From: Candidatus Thorarchaeota archaeon | Lineage (GTDB): Archaea; Asgardarchaeota; Thorarchaeia; Thorarchaeales; Thorarchaeaceae | Length of the DNA: 32,157 bases | Direction of reading: 5' to 3' | NCBI GenBank assembly: GCA_016933575.1 | Contig: JAFGAR010000060.1 | Coordinates: 1 to 32,157, forward strand | Shown: positions 1 to 8,700 of the stretch, one piece after another | How the letters are laid out: every line of letters starts with the position of its first letter | How positions within the stretch are numbered: the stretch's first letter is position 1 | Program-made: the position numbers and the translations under genes | Notes under the pieces: generated by a model | Database searches by the model: none | What the model saw: only the letters and a program-made list of their open reading frames with translations | What the model was told of the DNA's origin: nothing

Positions 1-217
1 TACGATCTTGGACACCAGAGTGTTGTACCCCCAGGGAACGGCACTGGGTGGACTCTGTGAGGTCAGAGCTGTGTTGTTTCGACCTCACGCTTGAGTCATC
101 GGACTGGACTATAAAAGGTCCACTATGATCTCTCAAAGACTCATCTACGAGATGTCCAACATTGTCCAAGGTTTCAGCAGCTGTTCACAACCCTATCCCG
201 GATTTTCAGAGCCTCGT
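1..217. other. GC-rich left-edge segment with overlapping hairpins, no gene assigned
   Basis: The first 100 bases are visibly richer in G+C than the rest of the window. They contain an 8-bp perfect inverted repeat (57-64 with 81-88) that competes with another hairpin (53-57 with 64-68), plus a 5-bp CCCAG/CTGGG pair just before it. This could be the 3' part of a structured RNA or the tail of a gene lying off the left edge. One forward frame reads open from base 1 to a TGA at 58-60, too short to judge. A TATA-like TATAAAA lies at 110-116, but no convincing gene follows on the plus strand. No known RNA family was recognised. Confidence 0.3.
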
Positions 218-655
218 TCAGGAAGTGTCCTCGTTTCTACTTGTAGCAAAATAGTACGCAACAATGGAGGCTACAAAACTGCCAAGTACGCCCATGATTG
301 CGCTGAATTTATCCAGTTCAAGCTGATTCATCAGAGTCACAACTATCACTAGAGAAAAGAGCCCCATAATCCAGATTGCTAATACCACTCTCATGTTCTT
401 CCGCAGATTGAGTAGATTGATGGCACTCTCGCCTGCTCTTTGGAGAGTCTCAATCGTAGTGAGAATCAAAGTCTCATTGAGAATGATGATACATGAAATG
501 CCTACGCCAAGTCCAATACCAATAGCAAAGACAAGCGTTGTAATCGTATCACTCAAAATCCACAAGATTGCAACGATTAATGTGAGCAACCAGCCTGTAA
601 TAATCCAACCGATGCGAGCTGTCCGGGTATGCATATTTACTTCTGCCATATTCAT
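218..655 (-). CDS. Small four-helix membrane protein, unknown function
   Basis: The 145-residue product has four hydrophobic segments at roughly residues 15-34, 39-59, 89-108 and 118-136. A basic stretch (LRKNMR, about 83-88) sits between the two pairs. The last helix ends in the aromatic motif AYYFATSR followed by a short acidic tail, a common layout in small integral membrane proteins. A GGTGA motif lies only 1 nt before the first ATG but 6 nt before the in-frame ATG at 649, so translation probably begins at residue 3 (MAEVNM). No catalytic motif or family is recognised. It stands alone, with a minus-strand gene 63 nt upstream at 719 that may share its transcript. Confidence 0.7.
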   Translation of the reverse strand: MNMAEVNMHTRTARIGWIITGWLLTLIVAILWILSDTITTLVFAIGIGLGVGISCIIILNETLILTTIETLQRAGESAINLLNLRKNMRVVLAIWIMGLFSLVIVVTLMNQLELDKFSAIMGVLGSFVASIVAYYFATSRNEDTS

Positions 656-718
656 TCACCTGTGATGCATCCCCTACTCATAGTACTGCGTTTTTCCTAA
701 AACGTCTTTCCATCCTTT

Positions 719-1420
719 TCACTCAGTAATATCTACTCGAGGGATCTGACTAGGGTTAGGCTTTCTACAAACATAGGTCAAGTCTTGGCTGGAATCACTA
801 ACATCGTGCTCAATTACATGATCATCAAGGTCTCGTATCTTTTGGGCGATATCTACAACCTCTGAAATTGTTAGACCCAGTCGTTCAGCAACAGGTGTCA
901 AGCGGGTCTGGTGACGTCTCGTCACAATATCACGTACTAATTGTTCCCAACGATTCTTGAAAGATAGACGCAGGCTAGAGAGAACAACAAAATCGAGCAA
1001 CCATCTATTTGATGGTTTACTCAGAGGGGTAGGATCTCCGTCTTGTTTACCATCAACTGTGGGTACCGAAATAGTACGATGAATCATCAGATTCTTAACG
1101 AATGTTGTAGTGTCAGTTCTTTTCGAGTACCAATCAGGATTACTTGCACGATGAGAGGTCGTGTCAATGCTTGGATATCCCTCATCCTTCCAGAAAGAGG
1201 CAGAGAATTCATATTTCTTCACCCATCGACTCCATTTAACATATCGCGACTCATCCAGTTTCTGCATCCGTTCTCGTGCGATTTCAACATCAGAAGAAAA
1301 GGATCCTGCAGATAGTTTTTCCAGCAGTGCTTCAACAACTCCATCAGTACCTGCCAAAAATTCTGTTTCCGCTTGTTTCAAAGAATCTTCAGCTAACCTC
1401 AATTCATCGGGATAATCCAT
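719..1420 (-). CDS. Conserved-looking hypothetical protein with a possible C-terminal helix-turn-helix
   Basis: This is a 233-residue soluble protein with no signal peptide or membrane helix. The frame is open further upstream to 1468, but the ATG at 1420 (MDYPDELRLAEDSL) has a GGAG motif 8 nt before it and no better start exists, so the shorter form is preferred. A TATA-like element lies near 1440-1450. The N-terminal 50 residues are acidic and helical. The middle is rich in Trp, Tyr and Ser. The C-terminal part contains RLTPVAERLGLTISEVVDI (around residues 175-193), which fits a helix-turn-helix and hints at DNA or RNA binding. No family is recognised, so the regulatory role is only a guess. 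Confidence 0.6.
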   Translation of the reverse strand: MDYPDELRLAEDSLKQAETEFLAGTDGVVEALLEKLSAGSFSSDVEIARERMQKLDESRYVKWSRWVKKYEFSASFWKDEGYPSIDTTSHRASNPDWYSKRTDTTTFVKNLMIHRTISVPTVDGKQDGDPTPLSKPSNRWLLDFVVLSSLRLSFKNRWEQLVRDIVTRRHQTRLTPVAERLGLTISEVVDIAQKIRDLDDHVIEHDVSDSSQDLTYVCRKPNPSQIPRVDITE

Positions 1421-1546
1421 TAGATCTACTCCAATCAAATATAGTACAATATTAGCACGTAAGCACATAAGAGAGCTGTAGTGACTGTAGGTCCAATAAA
1501 CAAGCGGGATTATTGCAATATGTTGAAGATGTGTGACCAGCAGCTA

Positions 1547-1864
1547 TCAAGGGAGGAATTCTACCATCACGGTACCTTCATGACTTGAGAGAGCATTCTT
1601 TGTCACGTCCTCACCATTTTCAGTCACTATTCTCCATTTACTATTTATGTCATGATCTTCAAAAGGCCAATTGTCTCGCAGAGCTTGCCCGAATGTTGTT
1701 TCAGGTTTGCCGGAGATGAAATGCTCCATTCTTGCTTCCGGAATCTTGACTACTCGAGTTATTTTACCACTATAGCCTTTCAGACTGCCTCTTCTCATAG
1801 TTAAACACATCCATGAATCTAATCGTTCTCTGGCTTCTCCTTTTTCTCGCCACAGGACAGCCAT
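1547..1864 (-). CDS. Small hypothetical protein with a possible beta-grasp (ubiquitin-like) fold
   Basis: The product has 105 residues. The first 30 or so are basic. Residues from about 34 onward alternate in a pattern resembling beta-grasp proteins: strand (ITRVVKIPEA), strand, helix (TTFGQALRDNW), strand (KWRIVTENGEDV), then a terminal strand (GTVMVEFLP). The fold assignment is inferred from pattern only. The C-terminus lacks the diglycine needed for ubiquitin-type conjugation. There is no SD before the ATG, but a TATA-like TTTATGAT lies about 20 nt upstream and TTTTAAAG about 38 nt upstream. A leaderless or very short-leader transcript is therefore likely. The gene stands alone, upstream of the minus-strand gene at 719-1420. 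Confidence 0.55.
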   Translation of the reverse strand: MAVLWREKGEARERLDSWMCLTMRRGSLKGYSGKITRVVKIPEARMEHFISGKPETTFGQALRDNWPFEDHDINSKWRIVTENGEDVTKNALSSHEGTVMVEFLP

Positions 1865-2142
1865 CCGAACAGCTTAATCATAAACCAATCAATGTTCGCT
1901 TTAAAAAAACACAACTGACTATCTGATTAACTGATATGTATCTGTGCGATACTGTTATAGATTTGCTGTTAGATGCTTTCTGTATTTGTCCCACCCATAT
2001 TCCACCATGCTTCTCAATAGTTTGGGTTCAAATGATTAGTGTTCTCTTGAGAGAAAGAACCTGTAAAGAGAGGTGTGTATTATTTCGTGGTAACGTCTAC
2101 ACTTATCACGATTTATGTACCTATTCTTGAGTGGAAATTCAT

Positions 2143-3087
2143 ATGATTGTGTTTGGTCCTGTTCCTTCTCGCCGCTTAGGAAGAAGCATAGGCATCAACA
2201 ATATTCCTGCTAAGAACTGTACATACTCATGTATCTACTGTCAGCTTGGAAGAACAAATGACAGGATTCTAGAAAGAATGTCCTTCTACGAACCTGAGAA
2301 AATTCTTGCTGACACAAGGAGTCTGGTTCAGAAAACTGTGTCAAAGGGGGAGAGAATCGACTACCTGACCTTTGTACCTGATGGAGAACCAACACTGGAC
2401 ATCAACCTTCAGAGAGAGGTAGAATTACTACGCGAGCTGGACCTGCATATTGCTATATTGACCAATGCCTCATTGATTTGGCATAACGATGTGAGAGAAA
2501 CTCTCTGCGAGTTAGATCTAGTGTCTCTAAAGATAGATGCAGTTAGTGAGAGAATATGGAGGAGAATCGATAGACCCCATGAGCATCTCAGTCTTGAGAG
2601 AATATTGGAGGGGATTATTGAATTCTCAGAACAATACGACGGAACACTCATCACTGAGACTATGCTAATGGATGGAATTGACTATTCTGATGAGAAGGAT
2701 AAGATTGCTGAATTCCTTTCGGGATTGAATATCAAGAGAGCATATGTGGCTATTCCGACACGACCGCCTGCGGAAAACTGGGTGAGACCTGCGAACGAGA
2801 TGGTATTGAATCAGGTGTACCAATCATTCTCAGATAGATTGGGTTCTGACAGAGTGGAGTATCTGATAGGCTACGAGGGCAACGCTTTCTCATCTACTGG
2901 TAATCTGGAGGAAGACTTACTCAGCATCACATCAGTTCACCCTATGCGCAAGGATGCTTTAGAAAGACTCATAGAAAAAACAAATGCATCATGGAAAAAT
3001 GTCGACTTGCTGCTTCATGATGGTCGTCTTATTGAACTTGGATATCAGGGAGAAATGTACTACATGCGCAAACTTCCAAGTAGATAG
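2143..3087 (+). CDS. Radical SAM protein with C-terminal winged-helix-like extension
   Basis: This 314-residue cytosolic enzyme carries the radical SAM 4Fe-4S motif C-x3-C-x2-C at Cys26, Cys30 and Cys33 (NCTYSCIYCQLGRT). It begins with the family-typical MIVFGPVPSRRLGRS, which fixes the start at the ATG at 2143 rather than the in-frame GTG at 2131. A GAGTGG element lies 8 nt upstream. The barrel portion runs to about residue 230 and includes FVPDGEPTLD, the glycine-rich SAM-contact region. The last 55 residues (PMRKDALERLIEKT onward) look like a small winged helix. The family is widespread in archaea (COG0731-like) and mostly uncharacterised; it is distantly related to wyosine-biosynthesis enzymes, but the substrate cannot be told here. 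The flavodoxin-like gene follows 64 nt downstream and could supply electrons, which is inference. Confidence 0.85.
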   Translation: MIVFGPVPSRRLGRSIGINNIPAKNCTYSCIYCQLGRTNDRILERMSFYEPEKILADTRSLVQKTVSKGERIDYLTFVPDGEPTLDINLQREVELLRELDLHIAILTNASLIWHNDVRETLCELDLVSLKIDAVSERIWRRIDRPHEHLSLERILEGIIEFSEQYDGTLITETMLMDGIDYSDEKDKIAEFLSGLNIKRAYVAIPTRPPAENWVRPANEMVLNQVYQSFSDRLGSDRVEYLIGYEGNAFSSTGNLEEDLLSITSVHPMRKDALERLIEKTNASWKNVDLLLHDGRLIELGYQGEMYYMRKLPSR

Positions 3088-3151
3088 GAATAATGTACCT
3101 ATTCATCAAATATAAACGAGGGATGAAAGGACAAATGAAACAGTGACTGAC

Positions 3152-3610
3152 ATGAAGACTGTAATCATCTGCAAATCAATACATCACAATAATACACTCA
3201 AGATTGCTCAAGCAATGGCTGATGAGTTGGAAGCTGACATTTTCACCCCTGAGAAGGTCAATGACAATAGCCTCCAAGACTATGACCTGATTGGATTTGG
3301 CTCAGGCATCTATGGGGGTAGGCATCATAGAAGTATTCTGAATGTCATTGAGGGGCTTGATTCGCTCTCGGGGAAGGATGTATTCGTGTTCTATACCAGT
3401 GGTTTCGAGCGATTTCCCGTAGTTTCATCCTTTGAGTGTGCCTTAGTATCACGATTGGAGGGAAAAGGAACAAACATCAAGGGCAAATTCTCATGTCGCG
3501 GCTTTGATACTTGGGGCCCATTTCGTGTTGGAGGGGGAAAGAACAAGAATCACCCTGATGAGACTGACACGGCTAACGCTCGTGCGTTCGCAAAGTCGCT
3601 AGCTCAATAG
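3152..3610 (+). CDS. Flavodoxin-like protein
   Basis: This 152-residue soluble protein has the flavodoxin fold signature. After the first strand (KTVIIC) comes a phosphate-binding loop, KSIHHNNTLKIA. A second loop follows, GFGSGIYGGRHH, which normally packs on the FMN ring. A third strand is FVFYTSG. The C-terminal GFDTWGPFRVGGG with a following NARAFA helix is typical of a family of small archaeal and bacterial flavodoxin-domain proteins. The ATG at 3152 is preferred over the GTG at 3143 because it gives the standard N-terminus and has GTGA 5 nt upstream. It is probably an electron carrier or NAD(P)H-dependent FMN protein. It lies 64 nt after the radical SAM gene on the same strand and may share its transcript. 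Confidence 0.82.
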   Translation: MKTVIICKSIHHNNTLKIAQAMADELEADIFTPEKVNDNSLQDYDLIGFGSGIYGGRHHRSILNVIEGLDSLSGKDVFVFYTSGFERFPVVSSFECALVSRLEGKGTNIKGKFSCRGFDTWGPFRVGGGKNKNHPDETDTANARAFAKSLAQ

Positions 3611-3686
3611 ATTGTAGTAATATGATCGTTCAAAGCAAAATGAATACATATCTTTGACAATTTTACAAAATAAAAATGAGGTATGA

Positions 3687-3709
3687 TGGAGTGGTTGTAT
3701 CACACTCCA
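3687..3709. terminator. Hairpin between convergent genes, possible bidirectional terminator
   Basis: A perfect 7-bp inverted repeat (TGGAGTG at 3687-3693, CACTCCA at 3703-3709, 9-nt loop) lies in the 111-bp gap between the flavodoxin gene and the convergent PadR gene. There is no strong T-run on either side, so a terminator role rests on position alone. Confidence 0.35.
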
Positions 3710-3721
3710 CCGTGGATGCTA

Positions 3722-4261
3722 CTATAGCTTCTCTTTTTCTGAGAGGCGGGAGATCTTCTCCGTGAAGTCATCCACAAGTTTTGTGGCTTCTTTCGCTAGT
3801 GAATCAGAGTAATTATCCCTGATTCTCCTTCGGAGTTCATAGCCAGCTCGTCTCATCTTTCGCCAACTATCGACTAGCTGACGAGCCTCTTCAGGTATTG
3901 GTCCATCCCATTCTTCGAACTGTTGTCCAAAAAATCGTTCTCCCTTGTGAAGCTCTCTACGTTGCTCTTCCTCCTGGAAGAACATCTTGCCCTCTTTCGT
4001 TAGTTCGTAACGTCGGACACCAGCTTCAGAGTCTGACAATTCCTTTGTATACCCCGAATCTAGGAGCCATGATAGTAATGGATAGACCGATCCTGGACTT
4101 GGTTTCCACCTCATGCTGGTCTTGTCTTCCATCTCTCGAATGATCTCAGCACCTGACATCGGTCGCTCATCGAGTAATTTCAATACTTGAGATCTGAGAT
4201 ACCCCTTTGGGACGGATGAAGTGCTTCTGCTCCAGTGACTGTGATTTCGTGTTCTACGCAT
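3722..4261 (-). CDS. PadR-family transcriptional regulator
   Basis: This is a 179-residue DNA-binding protein. The winged helix spans about residues 20-95: GYLRSQVLKLL is helix 1, MSGAEIIREME is helix 2, and the recognition region SPGSVYPLLSWLLDSGY is the PadR hallmark. The wing follows, ending in RRYELTKEG. The C-terminal half (about 100-179) is highly charged and helical, as expected for the PadR dimerisation helices. The N-terminal 17 residues are basic and Ser-rich. The SD AGGAGGTGA, 10 nt before the ATG, is the best in the window. The promoter carries a perfect inverted repeat over the likely transcription start, so the protein probably represses itself. PadR proteins usually respond to small molecules or control transporters or stress genes; the divergent surface-protease gene is a possible second target. 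Confidence 0.9.
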   Translation of the reverse strand: MRRTRNHSHWSRSTSSVPKGYLRSQVLKLLDERPMSGAEIIREMEDKTSMRWKPSPGSVYPLLSWLLDSGYTKELSDSEAGVRRYELTKEGKMFFQEEEQRRELHKGERFFGQQFEEWDGPIPEEARQLVDSWRKMRRAGYELRRRIRDNYSDSLAKEATKLVDDFTEKISRLSEKEKL

Positions 4262-4304
4262 GCTTTGTTATTCACCTCCTTACGTGTAATGGCGTGCTTC
4301 AATA

Positions 4305-4354
4305 TCACTATTGATATCATTAGCGATATCAATAGTGACTTGAGTGTATATAAA
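4305..4354 (-). promoter_or_regulatory. PadR promoter with TATA box and perfect 14-bp inverted repeat (candidate operator)
   Basis: On the minus strand a TATA box (TTTATATA, bases 4354-4347) preceded by a purine-rich stretch is followed by the inverted repeat TCACTATTGATATC (4305-4318) and GATATCAATAGTGA (4325-4338) with a 6-nt spacer. Archaeal transcription starts about 25 nt after the TATA box, near 4326, so the repeat covers the start site. A dimeric repressor bound there would block initiation. The same TATA sequence reads TATATAAA on the plus strand and could also serve the divergent surface-protein gene. Confidence 0.7.
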
Positions 4355-4494
4355 TCTTCGCACGATTTGAAGGTGTCTTTCTATTGAGTCGGGAGGCTTT
4401 AATGCCCTTTTTATTGAAGGATAATAAAGTGATTTAGAATACCAAATTAGTTAAGTAGCACTAATTGAACTAGATGAATTTGGGTGCAGGAGTT

Positions 4495-5715
4495 ATGAAG
4501 AGATCAAGCTGTAATTCAGGTATCTTTATTCTTCTACTATTTCTCGTGACATTTCCAAGTTTTATTGCTATATCTAATACTCCAAACACATACAATAACA
4601 TTGGAAAACAGGTAGATGTAACCAATGATTTGGGTGCGAAGAGTATACCAGTTTTTTCACAAGATGATTGGTTAACGGGATGGCAGTACCGGAAGAGACA
4701 TACAATCTTTGGATCTGAAAACGCAAGTAGTAATTATCAAGTGAAGATTATCGTAAACTATGGTGAAGGCGTTGATTATTCCAATGTAGTTAATTGCTAT
4801 GAGAGATGTTTGCCTAATTTTGTAGATGTGAGATTCACATTCGAGGATGGAATTACCCTCTTAGATTATTGGAAAGAATCGTTCATTAATGCAGATGTAT
4901 CCATTTTTTGGGTAGAGATATCAGCCGATCTATCTGTGGACAGGTCAATTTACATTTATTATGGCAATCCTACAGCCTTGGATGCCTCAAATGGTTTTGC
5001 AACATTTCCATTGTTTGATGATTTTAACAGGCCCAATAGTGCAAGAGTGGGTATGGGTTGGATAGAAGATGAGGGCGGCGATTATGATGAAGCATGGGGA
5101 GATGCAGATTTAGACATCTCTAGTAACACCTTGAGAATCGAACAAGAAGATCGCCAGTATGCACATATCGAGCGAGCAGGACCACCATTGAATGAGTATA
5201 TTCTGCAAGGAAGTTTCAAAGTCAGTCCGAATTGTGGAGATGATTGGGCTCCAAGAATACATCTGTATTGGGGAACATTCAGCTGGGTGGGATGTGGTCT
5301 CAGTAATGGTCCAAAATTTCAGTATCACGAAAATGTTGCCACAGTCCACTCCGAATATGAGATTGCGGGAGCTGTGTATAACAAATGGTACTCATTTCAG
5401 GTACGATTAGGTCTATCGTCTATATCATACTATTATTCCGAGGATGGCATAGAATGGAAACTTATTGCTAACCGACCGCGCCCTGCTGGTTGGAGTGGTC
5501 CTCCATCATATATCATGATAGGCAAGGATACTCGAGGGGTAGCGGTTATTATATCCACTCTTCTTTGGATAATAGTATGGGAGATGACTTCGCTGGAGAA
5601 CGAGCAGTGCAATACGCAGATAACGTATTCATCAGAAGATTTACTGCATCAGAGCCAATACATAGCATATGGGGTCCCAGAGAATCAGTGGGGATTCATG
5701 CAAGTCAGATTCTAA
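4495..5715 (+). CDS. N-terminal part of a frameshifted secreted protease: signal peptide, DUF2341, laminin-G-like domain
   Basis: The N-terminus MKRSSCNSG followed by a long hydrophobic run (IFILLLFLVTFPSFIAI) is a signal peptide. The ATG at 4495 is preferred to the ATG at 4474 because GGTG lies 8 nt before it and the basic residues then sit at the N-terminus. A DUF2341 domain follows (from about WLTGWQYRKRH to IYIYYGNP). Next is a concanavalin/laminin-G-like jelly roll beginning FDDFNRPNS and reaching PSYIMIGKD. The frame is true up to about 5526. Beyond that, the in-frame residues to the TAG at 5713-5715 are out of character, and the expected end of the jelly roll continues in the frame one base back. 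The ORF should be read with the next entry as one gene that has lost a base or contains a sequence error. Confidence 0.75.
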   Translation: MKRSSCNSGIFILLLFLVTFPSFIAISNTPNTYNNIGKQVDVTNDLGAKSIPVFSQDDWLTGWQYRKRHTIFGSENASSNYQVKIIVNYGEGVDYSNVVNCYERCLPNFVDVRFTFEDGITLLDYWKESFINADVSIFWVEISADLSVDRSIYIYYGNPTALDASNGFATFPLFDDFNRPNSARVGMGWIEDEGGDYDEAWGDADLDISSNTLRIEQEDRQYAHIERAGPPLNEYILQGSFKVSPNCGDDWAPRIHLYWGTFSWVGCGLSNGPKFQYHENVATVHSEYEIAGAVYNKWYSFQVRLGLSSISYYYSEDGIEWKLIANRPRPAGWSGPPSYIMIGKDTRGVAVIISTLLWIIVWEMTSLENEQCNTQITYSSEDLLHQSQYIAYGVPENQWGFMQVRF

Positions 5716-8700
5716 CTAATATGACAACTATTGTTGGACTATCTGGCGACAGTTATAATGATAGCATGAACCTTCTAGCAGCTTCGCCTTTGTCTGTTAG
5801 ATACAGAGATGGAGCAACTGCAAAAAGTCTGGTGATTCCAGACATCACTTCAATATATGAAAATCCTCTAGATGAATGGACATCAGTCCTGGGTGGCTCG
5901 ACAGATGAGTTGCTTATTATTGGAAGTATCAACGAAGCAGAATATATTGCATCATGCAATCCTAATCTGATCAATCGTATTGGCACTCAGAGCTTTTATG
6001 CAACAGCTGGGAGTATTGCAACACAATATTTCTCAACAAGTGATACTCTCGTTCTGGCGTATGCACATCCAAATCCCTCCAAATATAGCAATACAGTAGT
6101 TCTATTTTCGGATGCTAATACCTTGTTAGCACCGTCGTATTCTGAGCATTCGATTACAACACCATCATCCACGACGGAAACAGATTTCTATTTGCCTCGA
6201 GAGGGGGGCGGAATTGTAGCGCAGGTAACAGCTGCAAGCACATACCTAGACTATCTCATTTGTCAACTCGGGTTTCAAGAGAGCGGAGAGTCTTATGGTC
6301 TCGATTACCCGTGGTATGGAGACTACAGAATGGCATTCCCATTCTTCGGAAAATCTGGTGACTGGCGATTCAATCTAATAGATACCTATCCTGACTGGCG
6401 AACGGGATACTATACGCTCCGAGTCTGGACCTTGCCCAAAGTGGAATATAGTTTCACAATAGCAGAGAATGAAACATGTGAGATTGATTTACAATTATCC
6501 GTTTCAAACACGTCACAGAGTGTAGGGCTTTATGTTCTTGATCCAGATGGCAATCTAATTCTTGATGCAAACCGTTTTGCGCTTATGCGTGATGATTTCA
6601 ATGAAACATCTGTAAGCGTTACCCTGTCATACCCCAGACCTGGTAATTACACTGCATATGTCACAACTCCGGAGCTATTCGGAGCCAATTATACATTGGA
6701 TATTACTAAGCATACTGTGAATCTGGAACTGCTAGACACTGGGCTCTGTGCCTCAAATGGTCTTGCAATAGCATCGATGTATGATGCGGGTCTGATTCTC
6801 TCAGATGGAGATTCACAGATTTCAGATGCTATTGATGCCATTGAACAAATTGAACCTGAAAAACTCATTATAGTTGATTTGGAGAGTCACTTCTCCCCTT
6901 CATTCATTAGTCTTTTGAATGGCTATGTTTCAGATATCAATCACATTACTGATACCAAAGCACTGCCCATGTTGATTTCTAGTCTTTTGGTAGATTTTGA
7001 AGCCCATAGTAGTGCGACACTCTATGATCCAGTTGGCGAGTACTTTGTTGCTGCTGGATTATCTGCTGCCTCACGAGGCGGTTTTGCATTACCTAATGGG
7101 TATGCAAGTGCTCAATTCACAACATACTCACAGGTTGCGGAACAAATGGCGTATCATGCAGATTATTCTGTGCCATTTTTGGGAGGCTATCATTATTACG
7201 ATATTTGGACTAGTTCTCCATCATTGTCCGAACTGCATCCATCATACAATTCAATGAGCCAAATCAGCGATTCTTTCTTTGGATGGTTGGAAAACATTAC
7301 TGGAATTGATAGAACTGAAACATTGATAATTATCTCACCCTATGAGAAACTAGGAACGACCTTACCACCATCATTTGATAGAGCAGTTATGGGCAAGACT
7401 CTTGTTGGCAGATACCCATCAAAATCCGAGTTCTCGACATATATACAGATTGCTCAATCATCTCTAAGAATTCCGCTTCTGGCTTCTAAGACACCTGACA
7501 TTTCAGTTCTTGGAAGTCATGTTGCATACAACTATGAAACTCCAGTTCCTACTAATGACCATAGGGATATGATATTCGATACATCAGGAGACTTTAGCTT
7601 AGTAATAAATCAGACAAGATTGACTTATTCTCAGCAAGCAGGACCAAATGCAACATCACTTCTGCAAGAAGGGGTTACATTCTGGCTGTTGTCAAGTCAT
7701 GGCTCGACTGGACAACAGATCTATACCGATGACGGAATATTGGCTCTGATGGATTTCGATTGTTGGAGAGGATTTGAAACTGGACAGAGTACAAGTTCTC
7801 CAGATGATGGTGATGGTGCTGTTAATCCTGTGGATGACCTTGAATCATGGAATATTTCCGATGTTGTTGATGGCGCAGATCTCCATGGTCTAATTACATA
7901 TTTCGACACATGTCAATTAGGTTTAAGCTATGGACCTGCAATTATGTTAGAAGCTGGTGCTGAGAGTGTTGTAGCCTGCTGGGTGGATTCGTACATTGGA
8001 CCATCTGATCTAGTGGAATGGAATGTTCTGAATAAGATGGCTGTGGGACTGCCGATATCCAATGCTCTGGTGTCAGCTTTCTCAATAAATTCCCACCTGT
8101 ATTCTCTTGATATGAGAGGAGTGAATTATTATATCGCGAGTAGCAGCTTCCACCTTGTTTCAGCCTCTTCTAATCAATTCGTGATATTCGGGAATCCAAC
8201 TGCGGGCTTATTTGATTGTTATTCATTCATCCCGCCGGTTTTGAAACGCACTATTCCCTATACGGATGAATCATTAATTGCTACAGCTGGTCAGAACACA
8301 GAGATATCGATTGGAATTGCAGATATTTTCGGAAATCCCATTCCATCTGCGACAATCTCATACTCGATCAAAGATCCATCTAGTTCAATTTATCAAACAG
8401 GAACAGTAGTATGTGATGATGATTTTCTAGCTGATATTGAAATTGTATTGCCTGAATCCTGCGAGATTGGAGATTATTCACTCTATTACGAGAGACCATT
8501 GGATAACCAAACGTATTCATTGACTATACAGGTGATGCTCCCCGTTCCGATTATAGATAACACAAATGGGACTATAGGTGATTGGGTTGATATTGAATTG
8601 GGTCTTCTCTCACACACTTCAGATTCAATTAATGTATCGATCTTTGAATATGAAATTCTAAATGAGGATAATGTTTCAATAGTTGTGGGATCTTCAGTTT

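Noticed and set aside
125..352. 75-codon plus-strand frame
   Set aside because: Its second half lies opposite the small membrane-protein gene and its product has no recognisable pattern; the TATA-like box before it is not enough.
2025..2045. GGGTTCAAATGATT as a tRNA T-loop
   Set aside because: No acceptor, D or anticodon arm can be drawn upstream.
1936..2130. 64-codon frame just before the radical SAM gene
   Set aside because: Cys/Thr-rich random-looking product, no SD, and it ends where the real gene's leader begins.
5515..5535. Programmed -1 frameshifting in the protease gene
   Set aside because: No X-XXY-YYZ slippery heptamer and no obvious downstream hairpin; base loss or sequence error is simpler.
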